From contig CAZLXI010000014.1 in assembly GCA_964563435.1 (NCBI GenBank), positions 35,263 to 99,262 of the forward strand: a stretch of DNA of 64,000 bases. The letters are read 5' to 3'. This document shows positions 1 to 8,466 of this stretch, piece by piece. Position 1 is the first letter of the stretch. Each line of letters opens with the position of its first letter. Position numbers and translations under genes: made by a program. A model generated the notes under the pieces. It searched no databases, was not told where the DNA came from, and saw only the letters and a program-made list of their open reading frames with translations. Source of the stretch: Leadbetterella sp964563435. Lineage in GTDB: Bacteria > Bacteroidota > Bacteroidia > Cytophagales > Spirosomataceae.

Positions 1-2
1 CC

Positions 3-806
3 GCCCGGGAGGAAGCAGACTCTTTTGAGATTTCCATTGATGCCATAGAAACGAATCCCTATCAGCCCCGGACGCAGTTTGACAGCACGGCGCTCGATGA
101 ACTGAAGGAGTCGATCCGGGTACAGGGCGTTATACAGCCCATTGCGGTGAGAAAAGCGGGCGATAAATACCAGCTCATCTCCGGGGAACGACGACTGAAG
201 GCTTCCCGCCTGGCGGGTTTAAAGACCATTCCCGCCTATGTCAGGGAGGCATCAGACAGCCAGATGCTGGAGCTTGGGCTTATCGAGAACGTGCAGCGGG
301 AGAACCTCAACCCCATGGAGATAGCGATGGCTTACAAGCGCCTGATAGACGAATGTCAGTTGAAACAGGAAGAGCTGGCCGGAAGGGTGGGCAAAGACCG
401 CACCACGGTTAATAACTACCTCAGGTTGCTTTCCCTTCCTGAGATCGTACAGGAAGGCCTGGCGGCCCGGAAGCTGAGCATGGGCCATGCCCGCGCCCTG
501 CTGGGAGTGGAAAACCCGGAGCGGCTGGTACGGCTTTACGAAGAGGTGGTCAGCCGGGAGCTGTCGGTAAGGAAAGTAGAAGAGCTGGTTAAAAGCTTAA
601 ATACTGACAGCCGGCAGGGACCCACCCGTAAATCTTCGGCTTCGCCTGCTTCTAAAAACTTCCTCGACAGCTATCAGCAACATTTTGGGAAGGTATTTGG
701 GCGTAAGGTGATCGTACAGGCGGATGCCGCCAATCGTGGGGAAATAAAAATTCCTTACAGCTCGCGGTCTGAACTGGATGAGATCATGGATAAGTTAAAG
801 AACTGA
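3..806 (+). CDS. parB: Chromosome partitioning protein ParB, 5' end outside the window
   Basis: The reading frame is open from the left edge (first full codon at 3) and stops at 804-806, so the start codon lies upstream. The visible part begins inside the ParB N-terminal domain (NPYQPR followed by GVIQPI). It then shows the two CTP-binding signatures of the family, GERRLKAS and ENVQREN, and next a helix-turn-helix KorB-like region (QEELAGRVGKDRTTVNNYLRLL). The C-terminal third is the usual linker and dimerisation region. ParB binds parS sites and acts with ParA, a CTP-dependent clamp, in chromosome segregation. parA is expected just upstream but is not in view, and no parS-like palindrome was noticed. 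The frame ends 2 nt before the next gene, suggesting cotranscription with the DUF5683 gene and dapB, a common arrangement in Sphingobacteriales. Confidence 0.95.
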   Translation, partial: AREEADSFEISIDAIETNPYQPRTQFDSTALDELKESIRVQGVIQPIAVRKAGDKYQLISGERRLKASRLAGLKTIPAYVREASDSQMLELGLIENVQRENLNPMEIAMAYKRLIDECQLKQEELAGRVGKDRTTVNNYLRLLSLPEIVQEGLAARKLSMGHARALLGVENPERLVRLYEEVVSRELSVRKVEELVKSLNTDSRQGPTRKSSASPASKNFLDSYQQHFGKVFGRKVIVQADAANRGEIKIPYSSRSELDEIMDKLKN

Positions 807-808
807 CG

Positions 809-1489
809 TTGGGAAGGTTTTTTTGCGCGGTAATCCTGGTTTTTTTTTCGTTGTGCAGTTATGCACAGACCGATACCCTTGTGGTGGTGGGCGATAGCCT
901 CATCAACAGTACACTTTCGGAAATAAAGACGTCTTTTGACTCAACACGGGGTGAAAGACTGAAGAAAGTGTCAAAAAACTTCGTTTCCACTTCCCGGCTG
1001 TTTTTCGGGGTCGATTCCCTGACCGGTCGCACTCGTCCGCGGATCACCTTTCTGAGGTCGATGCTGGTTCCGGGGTGGGGACAGTTTATGAACAAAGATT
1101 ACTGGAAACTGCCCATAGTGTACGGTGCAGCCGCAGGCGGGGTCATAGCTATCCGAACTAATAACGAGCGGTATAATTATTACCTGGAGCACGTGGAGAT
1201 CCTGGAAGAAAGCGGGCAGACCTCCATGCCGCCCCTGGATAATCCCGGGGGGATCTTCATATCCAAAGAGACGTATGCACGGGCAGCTTCCTCTTTTAAA
1301 CGGTACCGAGACCTCAGCATTATCGGTTTTGCACTGGGCTGGACCCTCTTTGCGGTAGAAGCCAATGTAACCGCTCACCTGAAAACTTTTGATATTTCTG
1401 ACGATATCAGCCTGCGCTGGAGCCCCACGGTCATTCCGGGGGGCGGAACCTACACCGCAGGTGTCAAATTAAGTTTAAACTTCAAATAA
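809..1489 (+). CDS. DUF5683 domain protein, exported
   Basis: A 226-residue protein with an N-terminal signal peptide (a short basic start, then FFCAVILVFFSLCSYAQ) and the DUF5683 signature around residues 70-95 (RSMLVPGWGQFMNKDYWKLP). Further hydrophobic stretches suggest membrane association. The start is inferred to be TTG at 809, because an in-frame stop at 791 leaves only TTG809 or CTG803 ahead of the signal peptide. DUF5683 has no assigned biochemical role that I know of. It recurrently sits between parB and dapB in this phylum, as here, with 2-nt gaps on both sides. Function is unknown. Confidence 0.85.
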   Translation: MGRFFCAVILVFFSLCSYAQTDTLVVVGDSLINSTLSEIKTSFDSTRGERLKKVSKNFVSTSRLFFGVDSLTGRTRPRITFLRSMLVPGWGQFMNKDYWKLPIVYGAAAGGVIAIRTNNERYNYYLEHVEILEESGQTSMPPLDNPGGIFISKETYARAASSFKRYRDLSIIGFALGWTLFAVEANVTAHLKTFDISDDISLRWSPTVIPGGGTYTAGVKLSLNFK

Positions 1490-1491
1490 AA

Positions 1492-2214
1492 ATGAAAATA
1501 GCCCTGCTTGGATATGGAAAAATGGGGAAAGCCATCGAAGCCATTGCCCTGGAACGCGGCCACGAAGTGGTTTTTCGGATTGATGTAAGCAATGCCGAAG
1601 ACAGAGAAAAGCTTACGAAGGAAAGTGTGGATGTGGTGATCGAATTCAGCTCGCCGCATTCCGCCGCCGATAACCTTCGTTTCTGTATGGAAAAAGGTCT
1701 GAAAGTGGTGTCCGGCACTACAGGGTGGCTTCAGCACAAAGCGGAGATAGAAGGCCTTTGTGAGGCCAATAAGGCCTCATTTTTCTATGCATCTAACTAC
1801 AGCATAGGCGTCAATCTCTTTTTTCATCTGAACAAGTTGCTGGCCCGGCTGATGGCACCGCAAAAGCAATACACAGTTTTTACTTCCGAAATTCATCATA
1901 CGGAGAAGCTGGATTCCCCCAGCGGTACGGCCATCACCCTGGCCGAGGGGGTCATTGAAAATAACACGGACAAAACCTCCTGGGTAAATAATACCCTGGC
2001 CAGGCCCGGTGAGGTGCCCATCTGGTCTTCACGGGAAGGAAAAGTGCCGGGAACACATACCATCAAATATATTTCCGATGTAGACGAGATAGAGATCAGG
2101 CATGAAGCCTACTCCCGCACCGGTTTTGCTTTAGGCGCGGTTTTAGCTGCCGAGTGGCTGACAGATAAGGTGGGGATTTACGGGATGGACGATATGCTTA
2201 AGTTACAGGTTTAA
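1492..2214 (+). CDS. dapB: 4-hydroxy-tetrahydrodipicolinate reductase DapB
   Basis: Reduces the product of DapA to tetrahydrodipicolinate with NAD(P)H, a cytoplasmic step of lysine and meso-diaminopimelate synthesis. The protein is 240 residues, shorter than the E. coli enzyme (273) but usual for this phylum. It has the nucleotide-binding loop GYGKMG at residues 7-12, the VSGTTGW segment, and the catalytic/substrate stretch HHTEKLDSPSGTA with the conserved histidines and lysine. The ATG lies 2 nt after the upstream stop, so it is probably the last gene of the parB operon. dapD, a later step of the same pathway, lies 13 kb away at 15517. Confidence 0.96.
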   Translation: MKIALLGYGKMGKAIEAIALERGHEVVFRIDVSNAEDREKLTKESVDVVIEFSSPHSAADNLRFCMEKGLKVVSGTTGWLQHKAEIEGLCEANKASFFYASNYSIGVNLFFHLNKLLARLMAPQKQYTVFTSEIHHTEKLDSPSGTAITLAEGVIENNTDKTSWVNNTLARPGEVPIWSSREGKVPGTHTIKYISDVDEIEIRHEAYSRTGFALGAVLAAEWLTDKVGIYGMDDMLKLQV

Positions 2215-2245
2215 TTTCAGGAGGTGCGCAACGCATCTTTCGTCC

Positions 2246-2365
2246 AATCAGAGTCTCTTTGAAAAAGGACTCTGATTACAAAAATGATTTTCACAGAGTC
2301 CCTTAACAGGAGACTCTCCGAGAACCAAAAAATAAATCCGGGTCCAACAAGTTGAGACCCGGATT
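2246..2365. repeat. Three consecutive hairpins between dapB and the TlpA-like gene
   Basis: Hairpin 1 has 10-bp perfect arms at 2246-2255 and 2268-2277 (AATCAGAGTC and its complement). Hairpin 2 reuses the same core with 6-bp arms at 2295-2300 and 2312-2317 (AGAGTC/GACTCT). Hairpin 3 has 10-bp perfect arms at 2335-2344 and 2356-2365 (AATCCGGGTC). They lead directly into the strong terminator at 2377-2420. No ORF is supported in this interval of about 220 nt. Possible roles are stacked terminators for dapB or a processed 3' UTR RNA. Confidence 0.6.
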
Positions 2366-2376
2366 AGACTAAAAAA

Positions 2377-2420
2377 CAATAAAGCCCGGCAGGTCCAAAT
2401 GAACCTGTCGGGCTTTATTG
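2377..2420 (-). terminator. Rho-independent terminator of the TlpA-like gene, probably bidirectional
   Basis: An 18-bp stem pairs 2377-2394 with 2403-2420, with one G-U pair and an 8-nt loop. Read on the minus strand it is followed by a run of six U (A2371-2376 on the plus strand), as expected for a terminator of the minus-strand gene ending at 2435. On the plus strand the stem itself ends in CTTTATT and could also stop transcription from dapB. Confidence 0.85.
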
Positions 2421-2434
2421 TGGGCAGCTAACGC

Positions 2435-3457
2435 CTACTCGTCGCCGGCAGCAGTAGATGCCACACCACCGCCGAAAATTTCGGCAAGCTTATTCTGCAG
2501 ATCTTCGCCACGAAGGTTTTTGGCAATAATTATACCCTCAGGATTGATCAGGAAATTGGCAGGGATGGCCCGCACGCCATACAAAGCCGCAGGGGCGCTT
2601 TTCCAGTAGATCAGGTCTGAAACGTGTGTCCAGGTGAGGTTATCTTTCTCAATAGCTTTTAACCAGGCATCCTTGGTTCTGTCGAGAGACACCCCGAAAA
2701 CATCAAATCCCTTGTCTTTGTACTTTTGATATGCATCCACCACGTTGGGGTTCTCTTTGCGGCAGGGTCCGCACCATGCTGCCCAGAAATCAAGCAATAT
2801 GTACTTACCGAAATGATCAGAAAGCTTCACCGGCTTGTCTTCCGTATCCGCCAGCGTAAAATCAGGCGCCTTTTCCCCGATTTTTACTTTTTCAAGGGTC
2901 ACCAGGTAGCCTTGCAGGTTTTTGCCGTAGACAGATTCCTGGAGAGAGGGGTTCAGCAGCGCCAGGTATTCCCTGATCTGCTCCGGCTCCAGGCGGTAGG
3001 CAAAGTTTCGGTACAAAAGGTAGGTCGACACAATAGAATTCGGATTTTCACGGATAAAAGCATCGATTTTAAAGTCCCTGCCGGCAGCTTTGTATTTTTC
3101 GTACAGATCGCTGGCCTTAGAGCCTGTGATTTTGGTGTTTCTGTAATAAGAAGCGCTGTCAAGCTCCACTTTTACCGATGTATCTTCCGCATCCAGGAAG
3201 AGAAACACGGGCGACTTTTCCTTATTAAGGGTTAAACCGTATACCTCGGGGATGCTGATGGAAGAGCTGAAACGGAAATGTCCGTCTTTTACCCAGGCCG
3301 AATCTACCGTGTAGAATATTTTGTCACGAAATTCCTGAAGATAAACTATACCTCCGGAGGCATTGCTTACAGTACCTTCAATTTTTACCACGCTCTGGCC
3401 CGTTGCCGCGGCCACAATAAATAAAAATGCAGTAACGAACCGTATCTTTGTTTTCAT
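2435..3457 (-). CDS. TlpA-like thioredoxin family protein with DUF4369-type N-terminus
   Basis: A 340-residue exported thiol-disulfide oxidoreductase. An N-terminal signal peptide (ending ATGQS) is followed by a DUF4369-like beta-rich region over roughly residues 20-130, a helical linker, and a C-terminal AhpC/TSA/TlpA-type thioredoxin fold. The redox pair lies in WAAWCGPCRKEN (Cys229 and Cys232). The cis-proline region (IPANFLI) follows. In Bacteroidota such proteins act in the periplasm or at the outer membrane, probably keeping thiols reduced; the substrate is not known. It is monocistronic, with a promoter at 3486-3518 and a terminator at 2377-2420. Confidence 0.88.
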   Translation of the reverse strand: MKTKIRFVTAFLFIVAAATGQSVVKIEGTVSNASGGIVYLQEFRDKIFYTVDSAWVKDGHFRFSSSISIPEVYGLTLNKEKSPVFLFLDAEDTSVKVELDSASYYRNTKITGSKASDLYEKYKAAGRDFKIDAFIRENPNSIVSTYLLYRNFAYRLEPEQIREYLALLNPSLQESVYGKNLQGYLVTLEKVKIGEKAPDFTLADTEDKPVKLSDHFGKYILLDFWAAWCGPCRKENPNVVDAYQKYKDKGFDVFGVSLDRTKDAWLKAIEKDNLTWTHVSDLIYWKSAPAALYGVRAIPANFLINPEGIIIAKNLRGEDLQNKLAEIFGGGVASTAAGDE

Positions 3458-3485
3458 TAGTCTATTAAATTAGTATACTATACTG

Positions 3486-3518
3486 CAAATGTAGAGTAAT
3501 GTTTTTATGATATGCAAA
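3486..3518 (-). promoter_or_regulatory. Bacteroidota-type promoter of the TlpA-like gene
   Basis: On the minus strand TTTG (3515-3518) lies 21 nt from TACATTTG (3486-3493), matching the phylum consensus TTTG-N19-21-TAnnTTTG. It lies about 29 nt upstream of the ATG at 3457. Confidence 0.75.
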
Positions 3519-3556
3519 CTTTCCCCTGAAAAATTTCATATTAATAACAGAATCAT

Positions 3557-5365
3557 TTAACGGATATGCATCCACTTATTGAATATCTTCTTCGATACCG
3601 CGTCAGGAGAATTCCTGGGGGTAAGTGTCACCCGTGTTCGTGGGTCCTGCAAAAGGCGGATGTCGTAAGTAAGCTTTACACCACCTCTTAATACCGTCAC
3701 TTTCACTACATCACCTACTTTTTTCCCGGCCGTAATGGCTTCCACATCGCTGAATGGCTTTCCGTCTATCGCCAGCAATTCATCATTGACATTGATACCG
3801 TCATGGTAAGCCCCTGTTCCGTAGTCTACGCGGGCTACCTTTCCGGCCCTGGCCATAGCGCCGAACCAGGGGGTATCCGGGTTAGATAAGCTGATTTTGG
3901 CATCTACATCCACCAGCGCAAAATATTGGGCGTAGTCGATGGTCTCGGTGCCGAACACATGCTTTTGGAAAAACCCGGTAAGATCTTTGCCTGCTACTTT
4001 AGAACATTCCGTAAAAAACTGCTCATCGGTAAAGCCGATATCCTTATTCAGGTACAGGTCATTGTACAGGTTTTGAAGCACATTATCCAGTGATTTTTCA
4101 CCTTTGGTGTTACCGATAATGATCATGTTCAATACATTGGCCAGGATACCGCCCTTGTTATAATACGATATTGTAGAGTTTTGAGCATTCTCGTTGGGCC
4201 GGTAAAACTTGATCCAGGCATCCCACGAAGATTCAGCTACCGGCTGCACCTTATTACCGTGCTGGTTTTCGACCGTACCGATATTTCCGGCCAGCAGGGC
4301 CAGCATGCGGTTAACATCGATAATCCCGGCTCTTCTCAGGATATCGCTCTGGTAGTAATTCGTAAATCCTTCCGAAACCCAGAGCATATTCGTATAATTC
4401 TCATTTTCATAGTCAAAGGGTCCCAAAGCGATGGGTCTCAGGCGCTTCACATTCCACAGGTGGAAATACTCGTGGGCCAGCAGCCCGAGAAAGCTCTCGT
4501 AGCGGGCCGGGTTTTGATACACCAGGGGCGAGGTCTGGCAGGTAGTGGAATTCAGGTGCTCCAGCCCGCCGCCACCGGCCGCCAGGTGATGAATAATGAA
4601 AAGGTAATCTTTGCAGGGGTGCTTGCCGCCCATCACATTATGGCTGCCGATAACTACCTTTTTATAATCTTCGATCAGCTTATTCCGGTCATAATTCAGG
4701 GGTTCCATGGAGTAATTGGCTATCCGGTGCTTAACGCCCAGCGCTTCAAACTCCAGGATCTCGTGGTTGCCTATTTCGAAAGGGCTATCCACCAGCAGGT
4801 CGTAATTTTCTGCTTCAAAAGCATTTTTGCTTACTTCCGGAAGCGCCACAGACACTTTTTCGAAGCTGGTATGCGGAATGATCTTCACCAGTGATTTTTT
4901 ATTCATCAGCTGCGGCACATACAGGAAAGTAGGGGCACCGTTAAAATAACCGTGGGAAGCGTCAAGGAAATTGGTTCTTACACTGATTTCAAAAGCATAC
5001 AACCGGTAGGAAACCTCGATGGGCTGTCCGTTATGACCGCTCACTCTCCAGGTATTTTTGGAGGTTTTTACGGCCTTTACGGCTTTCCCATCCGCTGCAG
5101 CTGTAAGCCCTTCTATATTTTTGGCGTACTCGCGGATAAGATAGGAGCCGGGGGTCCAGGCAGCCATCTTGAAGTCTACATGACCGGCCCGGAGTACGTC
5201 AGGGTCATCAATCCGGACTTTGATCTCAAAAAAGTGGGTATGGGGTTCGGGCATGGCCACTTCGTACGTAGTGGCATAGCCGGCTAAAAGGTTAGGAAGC
5301 TCAGAGGCTTTGCACGCTAACAGGGGTAGTGTCAGCAATGCAAACAACACAAAATATCTTATCAT
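3557..5365 (-). CDS. M61 family metallopeptidase (glycyl aminopeptidase-like) with PDZ domain
   Basis: A 602-residue exported peptidase. A signal peptide (LLTLPLLACKA) is followed by an N-terminal M61 beta domain. The catalytic domain carries the zinc motif HEYFH (His298, Glu299, His302) with the family extension LWNVKRLRP and the third-ligand region WVSEGFTNYY. A C-terminal PDZ domain covers roughly residues 490-580 (GINVNDELLAIDG). The Cys in the signal region could make it a lipoprotein, but the surrounding LLACKA is only a fair lipobox. M61 enzymes remove N-terminal residues, with glycine preferred in characterised members. It appears monocistronic, with a candidate -7 element at 5389-5396. 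Confidence 0.92.
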   Translation of the reverse strand: MIRYFVLFALLTLPLLACKASELPNLLAGYATTYEVAMPEPHTHFFEIKVRIDDPDVLRAGHVDFKMAAWTPGSYLIREYAKNIEGLTAAADGKAVKAVKTSKNTWRVSGHNGQPIEVSYRLYAFEISVRTNFLDASHGYFNGAPTFLYVPQLMNKKSLVKIIPHTSFEKVSVALPEVSKNAFEAENYDLLVDSPFEIGNHEILEFEALGVKHRIANYSMEPLNYDRNKLIEDYKKVVIGSHNVMGGKHPCKDYLFIIHHLAAGGGGLEHLNSTTCQTSPLVYQNPARYESFLGLLAHEYFHLWNVKRLRPIALGPFDYENENYTNMLWVSEGFTNYYQSDILRRAGIIDVNRMLALLAGNIGTVENQHGNKVQPVAESSWDAWIKFYRPNENAQNSTISYYNKGGILANVLNMIIIGNTKGEKSLDNVLQNLYNDLYLNKDIGFTDEQFFTECSKVAGKDLTGFFQKHVFGTETIDYAQYFALVDVDAKISLSNPDTPWFGAMARAGKVARVDYGTGAYHDGINVNDELLAIDGKPFSDVEAITAGKKVGDVVKVTVLRGGVKLTYDIRLLQDPRTRVTLTPRNSPDAVSKKIFNKWMHIR

Positions 5366-5388
5366 GAACGTTTGAAATTTGATTTATA

Positions 5389-5396
5389 CAAATCTA
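5389..5396 (-). promoter_or_regulatory. Candidate -7 element of the M61 peptidase gene
   Basis: TAGATTTG on the minus strand, 24 nt upstream of the ATG, fits TAnnTTTG. No good TTTG at the expected upstream spacing was found, so support is partial. Confidence 0.45.
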
Positions 5397-5450
5397 CAAT
5401 TTTTATGCGCTTTGAACGTTTTTTCGGGGAAAATTGCTCGATTATTTTCC

Positions 5451-5458
5451 TAATTTTG
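5451..5458 (+). promoter_or_regulatory. Candidate -7 element of the TPR/TonB/folC/trmB operon
   Basis: TAATTTTG ends 19 nt before the ATG at 5478 and fits TAnnTTTG. The nearest TTG (5434-5436) is closer than usual, so the -33 part is weak. Confidence 0.45.
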
Positions 5459-5477
5459 CCCAATTATCAAGTCACCT

Positions 5478-8465
5478 ATGAAATTCAAAACACTGGCTCT
5501 CGTGCTGACCTGTTTTGGAGCCTTTTCGCAGAACACCCTCAGTTACTCTTCCATTGAGTCACATTTTAATAACGGTGTGGAGCTTTTTGGAAAAAAAGCT
5601 TACAGTTCAGCCCGGAAAGAGTTTCAGAATTACATCTCGCTTTCTGCCAAAAGCCTTAACCCCAACAAGTTTAACCTGGCCAATGCCGAGTATTACTCGG
5701 CCATGTCATCGCTCTACAGCAAGGCGCTCGATGCCGATATTGAAGTAGAACGTTTTGTGCTTAATCACGGCGACCATCCCAAGGCCAAGATCATCTTTTC
5801 CGACCTGGCCGACCGCTATTTTGAGCAGGGAGAGTACAAAGACGCCATCCGGTACTATGAGAAATCGCTGGAAAACCGGGCGGATAACCTCGATACCTAC
5901 GAAATTCGTTACCAGCTGGGTCTTTCTTACTACCAGTTGGGTGACTTCAATAATGCGCTGAAACAATTTGATTATGTGAAGGGTACGGTCATTGCCAATG
6001 CTGTCAATGCCGCTTACTATGCAGCGGTGATCAATTTCCGGAACGGGAACTATGACCTGGCGCTCAGCGACCTCCGCAGGGTCGAAAATGCGCCTGCCTA
6101 CCGCCAGGAAGTACCCAACTGGATCGGGCAGATCCTCTACAAGCAAAAGAAATATGACGAGCTGCTGGCTTACGCCGAGCCCATCATTGCCCGGCCCGAC
6201 GGCCGTAAATACGACGATCTGGCCCTGCTGGCGGGGGAAGTGAGCTATTTCAACAATAACTTTGAAAAGGCAGCGCTGTATTATGATAAGCATAAGTCGC
6301 TTAAAAAGGCAAAAACCTCTGCCCAGGTGGCCTTCCGGCATGCGTTCAGCCTGTATAAGATAGAGAAATTTGAAAATTCAGCTGTTTTGTTCAAAACGGT
6401 GGCGGGCACTAACGACGAACTGGGCCAGCAGGCGGCCTATTACCTCGGGATATGCGCCCTGCGCCAGGGAGATCTGAATTCGGCCATGGCAGCCTTCGAT
6501 GCAGCCCGGAAATCGAATTTTGATAAGGCGATCAAGGAAGAAGCGGCCTATAACTACGTAAAGGTGCTGGTAGAGAAAGGAAACAGCCAGCAGGCCATCG
6601 TAGATCTGCAGAACTATGTCAGAGATTACCCGGAAGGGAAATACGTAGACGAGACCAACGAACTGCTCAGTGAGATCCTGTTCGAGACCAGCAACTACGT
6701 GTCGGCCATCAACTATATTGAAGGTTTGAAAAGAACCACGCCCAAAATTGATGAAGCTTATCAGAAGCTGGCGTACAACCAGGGAGTAGCCGATTTTAAT
6801 GCGGAGAAATTTGATGCGGCCATCGGCTATTTCGATAAATCGCTGCGTAAACCGCTGAACCGGGAGCTGGTCACCCAGGCAAAACTGTGGAAGGGGGAAG
6901 CGCTTTTCCAACTGGAAAGACCGGAAGCCGAAGACCTCTACCGCGAGCTGCTGACCTCTTCCGACAGGATCGCCCGCCTGAGAAGCCAGTACAGCCTGGG
7001 CTATATCAGCTTCAACCGGGAAAGATACTCGGATGCGCTGCGCCTGTTTCAGGATTTCAGGTCAGGCGCCAGGGGAGAAGCTACCCTGGCCACCAGCCTC
7101 GACGATGCCAACCTCAGGATAGGCGACTGCTACCTGATGGCAAAAAACTTTACACAGGCGCTGAATACCTACGACGAAGCCTATCGCAACAATAAGTCCG
7201 GCAAAGATTATGCCCTTTACCAGAAGGGTATGGCACTGAAATACCTGGGCCGCGAATCGGAGGCAAAAAGCGCCTTTGACCTGTTTGCCCGCTCGTTCGG
7301 CAACTCCCGGCTGATCGATGACGTACTGTTCCAGAACGGAAACCTGGCCATGGAAAGCGGAAATTACTCCGCTGCCATTGCGGTCTTTTCAGATCTGCTG
7401 AAGAAAAAGCCTACCTCCGAGCTGGTACCTCATGTGCTGCTCCGGAGAGGTATAGCCTACAATAATATTGAAAACTACGACCGATCTATTGCGGATTTTA
7501 AGTTAATTCTGGATAAATTCGGAAAATCTAAATATGCTTCCGAGGCTTTCCTGGGAATAAGGGAAGCACTGAGCCAGGCCAACCGTTCGGAAGAATTCTT
7601 CGAGATCGCGGAGCAATATAAACGAAATAACCCGGAGGGTTCGTCGGTACAGGGGCTTCAGTTTGAAACGGCCAAAGACCTCTACTTTGCAGAAAGCTAT
7701 GATAAGGCGATTTCCGCCTTCTCGCGCTTTCTCAGCCAGTATCCGGGTTCGGTGCTCATTCCCGAAGCCAACTACCTGATCGGCGAGTCTTACCTGGCCC
7801 TGAAAAACAAAACAGAGGCACTGAAATACTACCAGGAGATCGTCAATGGCAACCAGCTGGAGTTTCTGGCGCAGGCAGCCATGCGCTCCGCCGCCATTTA
7901 CTATGAAATGAAACGCTACGATGACGCCATTCAGAATTACCTGCAGGTAACCTCCACCACTTCCGATCAGCGGGAGACGGTGGTGGCTTATGAAGGCCTG
8001 ATGCGGTCTTATTTCGGTAAAAACAGCTTTGACAGGACCATAGAAATGGCAGATAAGATCCTGGCCACAGGCGGAAATGTGGTGGCCGGAGCAGTTAACC
8101 GGGCAGAGTTGTTCAGGGGAAAGGCGCTGATGGGCAAGTCGGATTTCGCAGGGGCCAGGGCTCAGTTCCAGAAAACCATCGGGCTGGCCAAAGACGAGTC
8201 AGCAGCTGAGGCCAAATACAGGATAGGAGAGATCCAGTACAGGCAGAAGGAATACGACGCTTCCATAAAAACCATGCAGGAGCTGGCCAACGATTTTTCC
8301 GACTACCTGCTATGGTATGAAAATGCCTTTTTGCTGATCGCGGACAACTACATAGGTAAGAACGATACTTTTATGGCCAAAGCCACGCTGAATTCCATCA
8401 TTGAAAATTCGGAGAACAAGGAAACGGTGGCCCTGGCCAAACAAAAATTAAACTCGATCAAATAG
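5478..8465 (+). CDS. Giant tetratricopeptide-repeat protein, exported
   Basis: A 995-residue protein with a signal peptide (LALVLTCFGAFSQ) followed almost entirely by TPR units. Recurring signatures include YFEQGEYKDAIRYYEKSL, YYQLGDFNNALKQFDYV and YRQKEYDASI. No enzymatic domain is visible. TPR superhelices are protein-interaction scaffolds; here it is probably periplasmic or attached to the outer membrane. It is the first gene of a plus-strand run with 1-4 nt gaps or short overlaps. Its stop at 8465 is 1 nt before the outer-membrane barrel gene, and a HU-SPOR and a TonB-like gene follow. This context suggests an envelope assembly or transport role. The exact role is unknown. Confidence 0.85.
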   Translation: MKFKTLALVLTCFGAFSQNTLSYSSIESHFNNGVELFGKKAYSSARKEFQNYISLSAKSLNPNKFNLANAEYYSAMSSLYSKALDADIEVERFVLNHGDHPKAKIIFSDLADRYFEQGEYKDAIRYYEKSLENRADNLDTYEIRYQLGLSYYQLGDFNNALKQFDYVKGTVIANAVNAAYYAAVINFRNGNYDLALSDLRRVENAPAYRQEVPNWIGQILYKQKKYDELLAYAEPIIARPDGRKYDDLALLAGEVSYFNNNFEKAALYYDKHKSLKKAKTSAQVAFRHAFSLYKIEKFENSAVLFKTVAGTNDELGQQAAYYLGICALRQGDLNSAMAAFDAARKSNFDKAIKEEAAYNYVKVLVEKGNSQQAIVDLQNYVRDYPEGKYVDETNELLSEILFETSNYVSAINYIEGLKRTTPKIDEAYQKLAYNQGVADFNAEKFDAAIGYFDKSLRKPLNRELVTQAKLWKGEALFQLERPEAEDLYRELLTSSDRIARLRSQYSLGYISFNRERYSDALRLFQDFRSGARGEATLATSLDDANLRIGDCYLMAKNFTQALNTYDEAYRNNKSGKDYALYQKGMALKYLGRESEAKSAFDLFARSFGNSRLIDDVLFQNGNLAMESGNYSAAIAVFSDLLKKKPTSELVPHVLLRRGIAYNNIENYDRSIADFKLILDKFGKSKYASEAFLGIREALSQANRSEEFFEIAEQYKRNNPEGSSVQGLQFETAKDLYFAESYDKAISAFSRFLSQYPGSVLIPEANYLIGESYLALKNKTEALKYYQEIVNGNQLEFLAQAAMRSAAIYYEMKRYDDAIQNYLQVTSTTSDQRETVVAYEGLMRSYFGKNSFDRTIEMADKILATGGNVVAGAVNRAELFRGKALMGKSDFAGARAQFQKTIGLAKDESAAEAKYRIGEIQYRQKEYDASIKTMQELANDFSDYLLWYENAFLLIADNYIGKNDTFMAKATLNSIIENSENKETVALAKQKLNSIK

Positions 8466-8466
8466 G

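Noticed and set aside
1..806. parS site or replication origin near parB
   Set aside because: No convincing parS-like palindrome, DnaA-box cluster or dnaA gene was seen.
5706..6341. Antisense frame of 211 codons within the giant TPR gene
   Set aside because: Shadow frame opposite a well-supported TPR gene; no recognisable motif.
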